The notes under the pieces were generated by a model, which worked only from the letters and a program-made list of their open reading frames with translations, ran no database searches and was not told the DNA's origin. A stretch of 64,000 nucleotides of DNA from Winogradskya humida (GTDB taxonomy: Bacteria; Actinomycetota; Actinomycetes; Mycobacteriales; Micromonosporaceae). The stretch lies in assembly GCF_016862215.1 (NCBI RefSeq), contig NZ_BOMN01000111.1, positions 84,438 through 148,437 of the forward strand, given 5' to 3'. The position numbers and the translations under genes are program-made. Positions 32,888-41,137 of the stretch are shown piece after piece; within the stretch, counting starts at the first letter, position 1; each line of letters starts with the position of its first letter.

Positions 32888-34594
32888 ATGAGCGACACCT
32901 CACCTCGGTACGGCGGCGTCCTGCGTCTCTACGGGCCCGGGAGCATGGACCACCTCGACCCCGTGTGCGCGTACTACGCCCTCGGCGGGCAGATCATCCG
33001 GCTCTTCGCCAGGCAGCTGTTCACCTACCGCTCCGTGGAGGACCTGCGTGATCCCTCGGCGATCACGCCGGTGCCCGACATCGCCGCCGAGGTACCCACC
33101 CGGGCCAACGGCGGCCTGAGCGCCGACCGCACCGTCTACACCATCGTGCTGCGCCCAGGCGTTCTCTGGGACACTGCCGAGCCCCGGCAGGTCACTGCCC
33201 AGGACTTCGTCCGCGGGTTCAAACGGCTCGGCAACCCGGTCTCCAGCAGCGGTGCCATCGGGTACTACACCAGCACCATCCAGGGCATGACGCAGTACTG
33301 CGAAAGCTACGCACGCTACGCGGCACAGGGCGACGCCGGCGCCGCGCGTCTCGCGGAGTTCCAGAACACCCACGACATCGCGGGTGTCCGCGCGCTCGAC
33401 GACGCGACGATCCAGTTCCACCTGATCAGACCGGCCAACGACTTCCTCAACATCCTGGCGCTGACCTTCGCGTCTGCGGCACCCGAGGAGTACGACAGCT
33501 TCGTCCCCGACAGCGACGAGTTCCGCGCCGCGGTGCGGTCCAACGGTCCGTATCGCATCACCGAATACACCCATGGCCGGCGGATCCGGATGGATCGCAA
33601 CCCGGTGTGGTCCCAGGAGGCCGACCCGGTGCGCCACCAGTATCTCGACGGGGTCGAGGTCACGATGGAACACGCGACACCGGAGCAGGTCGGACGGACG
33701 ATCGCCGGCGGCGGGGCGGACCTGTCCTGGGCGTCGCCGATCACCGAGCCCTACGACGTCAACCCCACCGATCCGGGCAACGACCTGGGGTACGCGCTCA
33801 ACCCGTACCTCGTCTTCAACATGCGCAGCCCGAACCAGAACGCCGCGATGAGCAAACCGAAGGTCCGCCGGGCCATCGCGTACGCCATCGACAAGATGGC
33901 CATCGCCGAGATCTACGACAAGCTCGAGGCCGGTACCGTCATGTGCCCGGCACACAGCGCGATCCCGCCGTGCAACGACGGCCACCACGATTTCGACCTT
34001 TATCCCACCCCCGCCGATCGCGGTGACCCGGAGCGCGCCCGCCGGTTGCTGGCCGAAGCCGGATACCCCGACGGGCTGGAACTCATCGCGGCGCACCGCG
34101 ACGTCGACGCCAACCCCGAAGTGGCCCGCTCCTACGCCGCCGACCTGGCTCGCTGCGGGATCACCGTCCGGTTCCGCTCCTTCGGCCACGCCGGCTACTA
34201 CCCGTTCCTGCAGGATCCGGCAAACGCGCGGGCAGGTCTGTGGGACATCACCGCCGCGTCGTGGACACCCGACTGGTACGGCAACAACGGCCGCGCGTAC
34301 ATCCAGCCCATGTTCCAGACCAACGACTCCCGGGGCACCAGCAACTACGGCGGATACAGCAACCCCCGTGTGGACCGGCTCATCGAGGAGGCGCTCTCGG
34401 CCGCGGACCCGGCCCGCGCCAGCGACCTGTGGCACGAGGTCGACCTACAGGTGATGCACGACGCCGCGATCGTACCGATCCTCGCGCACGCGCCGACGAT
34501 CCCGCACGTCCGGGGGCCGCGGGTACGTCACGCCATCGCCATGCCGACCGTGGACCGGTGGTTCGACCTTGCCAACCTCTGGCTGGAGGACTGA
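32888..34594 (+). CDS. Leaderless family-5 solute-binding-protein homologue, copy 1
   Basis: 568 residues spanning the whole OppA/DppA-type binding domain. PRYGGVLRLYGPGSMDHLDP begins at residue 6, where a mature exported protein would start. Later landmarks are VLWDTAEPRQVTAQDFVRGFKRL, SNGPYRITEYTHG, KPKVRRAIAYAIDKMAIAEI and GDPERARRLLAEAGYPDG. There is no signal peptide or lipobox and no ABC permease or ATPase gene nearby, so it should be cytoplasmic. Starts 22 bases after the class V gene and two bases before copy 2. Likely binds a pathway intermediate or product in the cytoplasm (storage, delivery or sequestration); this is inference. Confidence 0.85.
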   Translation: MSDTSPRYGGVLRLYGPGSMDHLDPVCAYYALGGQIIRLFARQLFTYRSVEDLRDPSAITPVPDIAAEVPTRANGGLSADRTVYTIVLRPGVLWDTAEPRQVTAQDFVRGFKRLGNPVSSSGAIGYYTSTIQGMTQYCESYARYAAQGDAGAARLAEFQNTHDIAGVRALDDATIQFHLIRPANDFLNILALTFASAAPEEYDSFVPDSDEFRAAVRSNGPYRITEYTHGRRIRMDRNPVWSQEADPVRHQYLDGVEVTMEHATPEQVGRTIAGGGADLSWASPITEPYDVNPTDPGNDLGYALNPYLVFNMRSPNQNAAMSKPKVRRAIAYAIDKMAIAEIYDKLEAGTVMCPAHSAIPPCNDGHHDFDLYPTPADRGDPERARRLLAEAGYPDGLELIAAHRDVDANPEVARSYAADLARCGITVRFRSFGHAGYYPFLQDPANARAGLWDITAASWTPDWYGNNGRAYIQPMFQTNDSRGTSNYGGYSNPRVDRLIEEALSAADPARASDLWHEVDLQVMHDAAIVPILAHAPTIPHVRGPRVRHAIAMPTVDRWFDLANLWLED

Positions 34595-34596
34595 CG

Positions 34597-36306
34597 ATGG
34601 CCGTGGAAAATCCCCGCTACGGCGGCACGCTGACCATGGTGGGCGCCGGCGACGTTGACTTCCTCGACCCGGCGCTGGCCTACCACACCGTGACGCGCGG
34701 CATCATCCGCGCATATACCCGCCAGCTCGTCACGTACCGATCGAGTCTCGACCGGGCGGCCGTTGCCATGATCGTGCCGGACCTGGCGACCGCGGCGGAC
34801 GGCCCGGACGCGGACGGCCGGCGGTACCGTTTCACCCTCAAGGACGACGTCTGCTGGGACGCGCCCACGCGCATCCGGCCGATCACCGCCCACGATGTCG
34901 TACGGGGAATCAAACGGCTGGCCCATCCCCTCGCGCCGAGCCCGGGTCTGCCCTACTTCCTCAGCAGCATCGAGGGCCTGAGCGAGTTTCGTGACCGGGT
35001 GGCTGCCGTCGGGGACGACCCCGCCACCATCGCCGATGCCCTGGAGACCACAGGGGTCGCCGGTCTGCGCGCCGAGGACGAGCGGACCGTGACGTTCACG
35101 ACCATCCGGCCGATTCCCGATTTCCTCAACATCCTCGCGTTGCCGTTCGCGACCCCCGCACCCGTCGAATACCTGCGCGGTGTCCCGGGCACTGCGGCAC
35201 AGGAACAGCGGGTCATCTCCTGCGGGCCTTACCGGGTCGCCGGTTACCACCCGGGCGAGACGATCGCGCTCACCCGCAGCGCGGCCTGGACGCCGGGCAG
35301 CGACGACATCCGTGCCGCGTACGTCGACGAGATCGTGGTCCGCCAGGGACTCGACGAGGACAAGTGCTTCGCGTTGGTCATGTCGGGCGAGGCCGACATG
35401 CTCTGGGACATCCAGCCGCCGACCGACCGGCTCCAGGGGCTCTTCGCCACCGGCGACCCGCGTCTCGAGGTCTTCCCGGCCGGACTGTTCAGCCCCTATC
35501 TGGTCATCAACATGTGGTCCGCCAACGCCGGCGGGGCACTGGCCCGGCCGAAGGTTCGCCAGGCCTTGCAGTTTGCCGTGGACAAGGCGGAGGTGTCACG
35601 GGTCTGGGGCGGTCCGCGCCTGAACGACATCGCCGACCAGCTCCTGCCCCCGTTGTGCACCGCCCACCGGCCGTTCGCGCCGTACGCCACCGGGGGTGGG
35701 CGTGGCGACCCGGAGCGCGCCCGCCTGCTGCTCGGTGAGGCGGGATATCCCGAGGGCCTCACTCTCAAGCTGGTGTTCCGCGACCGCGACATCCACCCGG
35801 AGACCGCCGAGGTCGTCCGCGAGGCGCTCGCCCGGGCCGGAATCACCGCGGAACTCGTCCCCGCCTCGATCGGTGAGCTGTTCGGTTCGTACCTCGCCTC
35901 GCCGCGGGCCGCCCGCGAAGGGCGCTGGGACATCGCGCTGACCGGCTGGGAGCCCGACTGGCACGGCCACAACGGCCGGGTCTATCTGCAGGCGCTGTTC
36001 GACAGTTCGGCGGCGTCGGGTGACGAGGGCTGGGGCACCAACTTCGGCCACTACCGCAGTGCCCGTACCGACCAGCTGATCGCCGGCGCGCTGAGCAGCT
36101 CCGACCAGGACCTGGCCGACGAACTGTTCCGCAGCGCCGAGGCCGAGATCATGCAGGACGCCGCGGTCGTTCCGATCCTCTTCGCCCACCAGTACTGGCT
36201 GCACGCGTCACGGGTCCGCGGCTGGCTGCCGTACCCGGTGCTCAACGGGGACCTGACGAATCTGTGGCTGGACGGCACCGACGACCGGGAGGGATACCAC
36301 CTATGA
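34597..36306 (+). CDS. Leaderless family-5 solute-binding-protein homologue, copy 2
   Basis: 569 residues, clear paralogue of the preceding gene: NPRYGGTLTMVGAGDVDFLDP at residue 5, ITAHDVVRGIKRLAHP, SCGPYRVAGYHPGETI, RPKVRQALQFAVDKAEV, GDPERARLLLGEAGYPEG, DIALTGWEPDWHGHNGRVYLQALF. Again no export signal and no cognate transporter. The two proteins have diverged widely outside core motifs, suggesting different ligands or a heterodimer. The stop overlaps the ATG of the propeller-like gene (ATGA), tying the binding proteins and propeller into one functional unit. Confidence 0.85.
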   Translation: MAVENPRYGGTLTMVGAGDVDFLDPALAYHTVTRGIIRAYTRQLVTYRSSLDRAAVAMIVPDLATAADGPDADGRRYRFTLKDDVCWDAPTRIRPITAHDVVRGIKRLAHPLAPSPGLPYFLSSIEGLSEFRDRVAAVGDDPATIADALETTGVAGLRAEDERTVTFTTIRPIPDFLNILALPFATPAPVEYLRGVPGTAAQEQRVISCGPYRVAGYHPGETIALTRSAAWTPGSDDIRAAYVDEIVVRQGLDEDKCFALVMSGEADMLWDIQPPTDRLQGLFATGDPRLEVFPAGLFSPYLVINMWSANAGGALARPKVRQALQFAVDKAEVSRVWGGPRLNDIADQLLPPLCTAHRPFAPYATGGGRGDPERARLLLGEAGYPEGLTLKLVFRDRDIHPETAEVVREALARAGITAELVPASIGELFGSYLASPRAAREGRWDIALTGWEPDWHGHNGRVYLQALFDSSAASGDEGWGTNFGHYRSARTDQLIAGALSSSDQDLADELFRSAEAEIMQDAAVVPILFAHQYWLHASRVRGWLPYPVLNGDLTNLWLDGTDDREGYHL

Positions 36307-36965
36307 CCACGCCGACCACGCGAGTCGCCGCGGTGCAGCGCTCGCTACCCGCCCCCGGCACCTACATGTGCGGGCTCACCTGGGACGGCGAGGTGTTCTG
36401 GCACTCCGATCAGGAGGCGCTGCTCATCTCCGCCCTTGACCCGGTGACCGGGGCCGTCCAGCGCTCGTTCACGAACTCCTGGGTGCGGGCCGACCTGACG
36501 ACACACGACGGGGAGCTCTACCAGATCGGGGGCCGCCCGAAACGACTCGTCCGGATCGCCCCGCAGGCCGGCGAGGTCCTGGGACACGTCACCGTCGCGC
36601 CACCGAGCGGGCGGCTCTGCGGCGTAGAGGCGGCACCGGAGGGTGTCTGGATGGCCCTGCGGTCGCCCGACGTCGTCCAGCTGCGTGACTACGCCACGAT
36701 GGAGGTGCAACGCGAGATCCCCATCGAGGCGCCCCCCTCGGGCCTGACCCGCACCCCTGGGCTGATCGTCTTCGGCGAGTACGAGGACGGCCTGCTGCAC
36801 GCGATCGACCGGGATACCGGCAAGCCCTGCGGCCGGGTCCGGGTCGAGGGCCGCCCCACCGGTCTCACGTACGACGGCGAGCACGTCTGGTACTGCGACT
36901 TCCCGGCCCGGGCGCTCAAGGCCGTGCGGGTGCAAGACCTGGTGGAGGATCACGATGCTGCCTGA
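36303..36965 (+). CDS. Five-repeat beta-propeller-like protein, paralogue 2
   Basis: 220 residues, same repeat plan as the protein at 29.4-30.0 kb: MCGLTWDGEVFWHSDQE, RADLTTHDGELYQIGG, LCGVEAAPEGVWMAL, PSGLTRTPGLIVFGEYE, PTGLTYDGEHVWYCDF. Cytoplasmic by sequence. Coupled at its start to binding-protein copy 2 and overlapping the small Cys-rich gene at its end. The shared W-Y-C-D element in the last repeat of both paralogues is a possible functional site. Function unknown. Confidence 0.72.
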   Translation: MTTPTTRVAAVQRSLPAPGTYMCGLTWDGEVFWHSDQEALLISALDPVTGAVQRSFTNSWVRADLTTHDGELYQIGGRPKRLVRIAPQAGEVLGHVTVAPPSGRLCGVEAAPEGVWMALRSPDVVQLRDYATMEVQREIPIEAPPSGLTRTPGLIVFGEYEDGLLHAIDRDTGKPCGRVRVEGRPTGLTYDGEHVWYCDFPARALKAVRVQDLVEDHDAA

Positions 36966-37176
36966 ACCCAGGCTGGTCAAGGCCGTCGAATACAACATGA
37001 AAGGCCAGTGCGGCCGGATGCACGCCGTTGCTTCCTACGACGGTGCGCTGTGGCCGGCCACCGTCTGCGGCCTGGCTGGTCAAGCGTATGTGCCGACGGG
37101 ATCGTCCTACGTCCCCGGTCAGGGCGACCCGAACTGCGCCTCCTGCGAAGCCGCCCTGGCCGAGGCCGACGGGTGA
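36955..37176 (+). CDS. 73-residue Cys-rich small protein
   Basis: Small ORF with ribosome site GGAGG six bases before the ATG, overlapping the upstream gene by 11 bases. Conserved-looking Cys/His arrangement: C in GQCGRMH, C in TVCGLAG, then CASC near the C-terminus. This could form a single zinc or Fe-S site. No family recognised. Last gene of the class V / binding-protein / propeller operon. Confidence 0.65.
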   Translation: MLPEPRLVKAVEYNMKGQCGRMHAVASYDGALWPATVCGLAGQAYVPTGSSYVPGQGDPNCASCEAALAEADG

Positions 37177-37187
37177 ACCGGACGCTT

Positions 37188-37200
37188 CACTAAGATATGG
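37188..37200 (+). promoter_or_regulatory. Promoter-like AT-rich element upstream of methyltransferase gene
   Basis: CACTAAGATATGG lies 35 bases upstream of the methyltransferase ATG in otherwise GC-rich DNA. TAAGAT fits a -10 element; a matching -35 is not clear. Related elements occur at 40905 and 46805. Confidence 0.4.
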
Positions 37201-37234
37201 TGCAAGCGCCCAGCGTGCCGAAAGGAGTTGCGTC

Positions 37235-38095
37235 ATGACCGCACCCGGGTTCGATCCGGTGAAGTTCAAAGCAGGACAACGTGCACTGTGGAATTCCGCC
37301 AGTGAGGTGTGGAGCGATCTTCCTGCCGAGTTCGCAGCCGGTGCCGCGTTGCTCGACCGGGAGTTGCTGCGCCTCAGCGGGCTCCGCGCCGGACAGCGCG
37401 TGCTCGATGTGGCCTGCGGCACCGGTGACACGGCGCTCGCCGCCGCACGAGTGGCCGGCGCCGACAGCATGGTGACGGGCATCGACCTGGCTCCCGACAT
37501 GATCGCCGTGGCTCGCAAGCGGGCGGACGGGCTGGCGAACGTGGAGTTCCGGGTCGCTGACGCGGACGACCTCGAGCAGGAGCCCGGCTCGTACGACGTC
37601 GTACTCAGCCGATGGGGCCTCATGTTCTCCACGGACAGGGCCGGGCTGTTCAGGCGGCTGCGGGAGCTGCTGACCGACGGCGGGGTGCTGGCGGCGGTGA
37701 CGTGGGGGCCCGATCAGAGGTCGCCGATGATGTCGCTGGGCGGCAGCGTGTTGTCCGCCCGGCTGGAGCTTCCCACCCCACCGCGGGGTGCCCCGGGCCC
37801 GAGCGGCATGGTGGACGCGGACGCGGTGCGGGCGGAGTTCACCGCTGCGGGCTTCTCCGACGTCGAGGTCACCGAGTTCATGGTGCCCTTCAGTGTGTCG
37901 TCACCACAGCGCTACGCGGCGTTCGTCAAGGAGATGTCGCCGCCGATGATGAAGCAGATGCTCCAGCAGCGCTTCGGCGCCGCCGACGATCCCACCACCT
38001 GGCAGCAGGTGGCCGACGCAGCCGAGCCCTATGTGTCCGGTGACGGCACGGTGCAGCTTCCGAGCAGCACCAACCTCATCCGCGCGGTCCGATAG
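37235..38095 (+). CDS. SAM-dependent methyltransferase, paralogue a
   Basis: 286-residue class I methyltransferase. The SAM motif is VLDVACGTGDTALAAA (motif I), then VTGIDLAPDMIAVARKRA, YDVVLSRWGLMFSTD (motif IV) and LLTDGGVLAAVTWG. ATG follows AAAGGAG. It is clearly related, in length and order of motifs, to the methyltransferase at 49.4-50.2 kb (QRALW near the N-terminus, LSRxGLMF, VPMMS/SPMMS). O- or N-methylation of an aglycone or sugar is likely; the site is unknown. Followed by a 26-bp hairpin. Confidence 0.88.
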   Translation: MTAPGFDPVKFKAGQRALWNSASEVWSDLPAEFAAGAALLDRELLRLSGLRAGQRVLDVACGTGDTALAAARVAGADSMVTGIDLAPDMIAVARKRADGLANVEFRVADADDLEQEPGSYDVVLSRWGLMFSTDRAGLFRRLRELLTDGGVLAAVTWGPDQRSPMMSLGGSVLSARLELPTPPRGAPGPSGMVDADAVRAEFTAAGFSDVEVTEFMVPFSVSSPQRYAAFVKEMSPPMMKQMLQQRFGAADDPTTWQQVADAAEPYVSGDGTVQLPSSTNLIRAVR

Positions 38096-38151
38096 CACCA
38101 TGACGGGCTCACGCGGACGGTCTGCCCGTCCGCGTGAGCCCGTCATGGTGC
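38095..38151. terminator. Perfect 26-bp stem hairpin, bidirectional terminator
   Basis: Arms 38095-38120 and 38126-38151 are perfect complements around a TCTGC loop, beginning at the methyltransferase stop and ending seven bases before the stop of the convergent secreted gene. Unusually long and perfect for a terminator. Confidence 0.8.
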
Positions 38152-38158
38152 GGCGATC

Positions 38159-39925
38159 TCAGTGCCGTGCGGAACCCGAGGCGGCGAACAGCACCCCGTG
38201 CGGCCGGGCGTACCCGGTGGCGCCGTGCGGCCACGCCGTCCGGTTGAACTGCAGGCATGCCTGCCCGGTGTATTCGTCGCGGAACGCTTGATCGATGCTC
38301 AGCGTGCCGTCGGGGGCCTGGCGCAGCATGCAGATCCGGTGGTCGCCGTCGATCCCGGTGGGAGCCACGAAGTAATTGGCCACCGCCAGCCGGTCGGGGT
38401 GGGTGGTCTCCCGGATGCGACCCCGGGCGTCGGTGACGAAGTTGTCGAGGGCACCCCAGTGCGGACCCACGCCCACGTTCGCCGAGGTGGTGTCGCGGAT
38501 CGGTACGGCGTTGACGAGCGCCGGGCAGTCCGGCTCGGATCCGCCGTTCTCGATCTCGGCGAGCTCATCGACCGAGCAGCGGGCGTTTCTGCCGGCCGAG
38601 ACCAACTTCTGGACGTCGAGGACGTAGACCATACCGGTCTGCTCCTCGCGTGGCAGGAAGCCGTTGGTGCCCATGACCGCGTGGTAGAGGTACCGGTCGT
38701 CCGGGCTGAGCTGAAGCCAGCTGCCGCCGTCGAAGGCCCCGCTGAGGGGCCCGTCCGGCTGGAAGGAGCGGTAGGCCGTCGTGTCGTCGAAGACCTCACG
38801 CCACACCGGCTTCGCGGCGGTGATGTCCGGCGTGTAGAAGACCGTGCCGCCCTGCATCGTGGAAGCGAACGCACCCCGGTGCTTGCGCTCATGGGTCAGC
38901 GCGGTCTCCATCACCATCCGCTGTTCGTCGGAGAAGGCGTCCGGGTCCGGGGGGCGCGGTCCCTTGGGAAGATGCGACACCGACAGCAGCCGGGGCCGGT
39001 TGCGGTTTGCTATGTCCCAGATTCGTACGGTGTCGCGGGACAGGTAGGGGTTGCGAGAGCCCTCCGTCGGCGCGACGACGTTGCGGATCTCCACGTAGTC
39101 GCTGGTCACCATCCGGTTGAGATCCTCGCGTACACCGATGCCGTGCGGGTTCGCACACGACGGCACGGGGAGCGACGGCACGGACGGGCAGGTGACCGGG
39201 TCCTCCGGGGTGGCCAGGGCCGCCGCGGTCTCACTGAGCGTGCGGCCGGAGGAGTCGATGCGTACCACCTCACCGGGTGTGCCGGCGAACCCGTTGCCGG
39301 TCCGGACGGAGCCGTCGCTGTAGGTGCACGGCCCGCTCACGTTGGGGCCGCCCATGTACGTGCCGTACGCCGTGTTGTCGTTGAGCACCCAGTAGGCGTC
39401 CGGCGCGGTGCCGCACGGGGTGTCCAGTGGTGTATTGACCCCGCTGAGCCGCAGCTCGGGCAGGTGGGTGGTGTCGAAGACGAAGGTCGTGTCGCTCAGG
39501 ATCCCGCCCGCGTACAGCGATTGGCCCTGATGCCACGTGTACTGCATGTGATGCGGCTCGTTGCCCGTGTTCGGGCCCAGGGTCACCGTGTTGACCACCT
39601 TGCCGTACGACGGCGAGTCCGCGGACGCGTCGACGACGGCGAGGAAGTCGGGATCAGGTGACTCGCCGGAGGCGGTGCCACCGGCCCAGACCAGCAGCCA
39701 TTGGTGCGGCCGGCCGCTGCGGGCGTATGGAACGGTGTGGTTGAACGCTGTGTACGTCACGCCGTCCGACCCGGTGACACTGGAGCGGACGGTGCCGGGG
39801 CGCTCGCCGGCCCCGGACGGGACCGCGCCGGCCGTTCCCGCGGAGATCAACACCAAGGTGCTCGCGATCCCCAGGAGACTTGCTCCGCCGCGCCGTAACT
39901 GTGTTCTGTACCGATCACTCGGCAT
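38159..39925 (-). CDS. Secreted selenium-binding-protein/methanethiol-oxidase-like protein
   Basis: 588 residues with a Sec signal peptide (Arg-rich start, hydrophobic core SLLGIASTLVLISAGTAGA, cut near AVPSG). The body resembles SELENBP1/SBP56 propellers: DPDFLAVVDASADSPSYGKV, NEPHHMQYTWHQGQSLYAGG (His pair at the expected metal site), VWDIANRNRP-type repeats and HWGALDNFV. SELENBP1 proteins oxidise methanethiol with copper. The match to the family core is good, the substrate inferred. It lies 60 bases downstream of a methyltransferase on the same strand. An extracellular role in sulfur chemistry or thiol detoxification could protect the producer. Confidence 0.7.
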   Translation of the reverse strand: MPSDRYRTQLRRGGASLLGIASTLVLISAGTAGAVPSGAGERPGTVRSSVTGSDGVTYTAFNHTVPYARSGRPHQWLLVWAGGTASGESPDPDFLAVVDASADSPSYGKVVNTVTLGPNTGNEPHHMQYTWHQGQSLYAGGILSDTTFVFDTTHLPELRLSGVNTPLDTPCGTAPDAYWVLNDNTAYGTYMGGPNVSGPCTYSDGSVRTGNGFAGTPGEVVRIDSSGRTLSETAAALATPEDPVTCPSVPSLPVPSCANPHGIGVREDLNRMVTSDYVEIRNVVAPTEGSRNPYLSRDTVRIWDIANRNRPRLLSVSHLPKGPRPPDPDAFSDEQRMVMETALTHERKHRGAFASTMQGGTVFYTPDITAAKPVWREVFDDTTAYRSFQPDGPLSGAFDGGSWLQLSPDDRYLYHAVMGTNGFLPREEQTGMVYVLDVQKLVSAGRNARCSVDELAEIENGGSEPDCPALVNAVPIRDTTSANVGVGPHWGALDNFVTDARGRIRETTHPDRLAVANYFVAPTGIDGDHRICMLRQAPDGTLSIDQAFRDEYTGQACLQFNRTAWPHGATGYARPHGVLFAASGSARH

Positions 39926-39985
39926 GCTTCCCCCTAGCAGACACTTTCTCGGTCGGTGAAATACCCGGGCGCGGTGGTGCCGGCC

Positions 39986-40837
39986 TCAGGCCGGGCTGGT
40001 CGTCTCCCGGGCGCGCTCCGCCGTCAGGAGCAGATAGCCGGGCTCGTCGATCGCCAGGCAGTCCTCGAAGACGGAGACAAAGGTGTGCACCATCTCGGTG
40101 CCGTAGAGCTCCTCCAGCTCGGCGCGCTGCTTCTCGACGTTCGCGATCATCTCCCGGTGGTGGCGCATGGTCTGCCGGGTGATGTCAAGGAACTCCACCT
40201 GATGGAGCCCCGCCGACCGCAGCAGCGGCGGGAACTCCTCGGGCAGCAGCAGCTCGCCGTTGAGTGACAGCCGCCGGTAGGCCTCCACGACCTGAGCGGC
40301 GTGCCCGTACAGGGGTTCCTTGCGGAAGAAGATGGTCAGCACGATCCGGCCACCGGGTCTGAGCACCCGGCGCACCTCACTGAACACCCGTGGCAGGTCC
40401 GTCATGTGCACGATGGACTCGATGGCCAGGACGGCGTCGAACGATCCGTCGCCGAACGGCAGTGCCAGCGCGTCAGCGACCTGGAACCCGACGCGGTCGT
40501 CCACACCCGCGTCATGTGCGGCCTGCCGTGCCTTCTCCACGAGCACCGTGCTGGTGGCGACGCCGGTGACGCTCACGTCGGCCGCCTTGCCCAGGCGCAC
40601 CGCCGGGGCGCCGAGCCCGCAGCCCAGATCGAGCACCGTGGCGCCCGGCACGAGGCCGAGCCGTTCGATCATCATGTCGGTGAGCCGGTCCGTGGCCTCC
40701 TGCACCGAGCTCGGGTCGCCCGGCGACGTCCAGTAACCAAGATGGACGTTGTCGCCGACCAAGCGGTTGATCATCGGAACCGCGTGGTCGTAGAAGGCGA
40801 TCACCTCGTCGGTGGTGGGACGGTACGCCTGATCCAT
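39986..40837 (-). CDS. SAM-dependent methyltransferase (RebM-like family)
   Basis: 283 residues. SAM motif VLDLGCGLGAPAVRLG, then FQVADALALPFGDGSFDAVLAIESIVHM (motifs II-IV) and VLRPGGRIVLTIFF. The N-terminal part (INRLVGDNVHLGYWTSPGD) is typical of the sugar/macrolide O-methyltransferase group including RebM. CAGGAGG precedes the ATG. It is probably first gene of a two-gene operon with the secreted selenium-binding-like protein. Likely methylates a sugar hydroxyl or phenol of the product. Confidence 0.88.
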   Translation of the reverse strand: MDQAYRPTTDEVIAFYDHAVPMINRLVGDNVHLGYWTSPGDPSSVQEATDRLTDMMIERLGLVPGATVLDLGCGLGAPAVRLGKAADVSVTGVATSTVLVEKARQAAHDAGVDDRVGFQVADALALPFGDGSFDAVLAIESIVHMTDLPRVFSEVRRVLRPGGRIVLTIFFRKEPLYGHAAQVVEAYRRLSLNGELLLPEEFPPLLRSAGLHQVEFLDITRQTMRHHREMIANVEKQRAELEELYGTEMVHTFVSVFEDCLAIDEPGYLLLTAERARETTSPA

Positions 40838-41137
40838 GCGAGCCTCCTGGAGACACCTGCGGGGCAGGGAAGCGCCGATGCCGATCTGGTCGGCCGCTAA
40901 ACTTCATAAAGATATGCCGATGCATGCAGCGTGGCAAGATGTCATCCGGGGCCGTCGAATGTGTCCTGTAGTGGCATTTGCCCGGCATTCCAGGGGTCGC
41001 GCGCCGCAATCCGCGAGAGTGGCTCCGGCATCTTCTCTGCTACGCTAACCAATAGTCAGTGTAGATCGACTAAATTCGATGAGTGGTCGGCCACTGTGGA
41101 GTAGGCCGATTGCGGTCCTGTCGACGGGGGACTACCC
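40838..41137. promoter_or_regulatory. 300-bp divergent promoter region between methyltransferase and glycosyltransferase
   Basis: AT-rich patches break the GC-rich background: CATAAAGATATGC (40905-40917), CTAACCAATAGTCAG near 41045, and GACTAAATTCGAT (41068-41080), the last inside the small inverted repeat ATCGA-N6-TCGAT. No ORF with coding character is visible. Likely holds the divergent promoters. Confidence 0.45.

Noticed and set aside
32888..36306. Calling the two binding proteins a nutrient-uptake system
   Set aside because: No signal peptide, lipobox, permease or ATPase gene is present.
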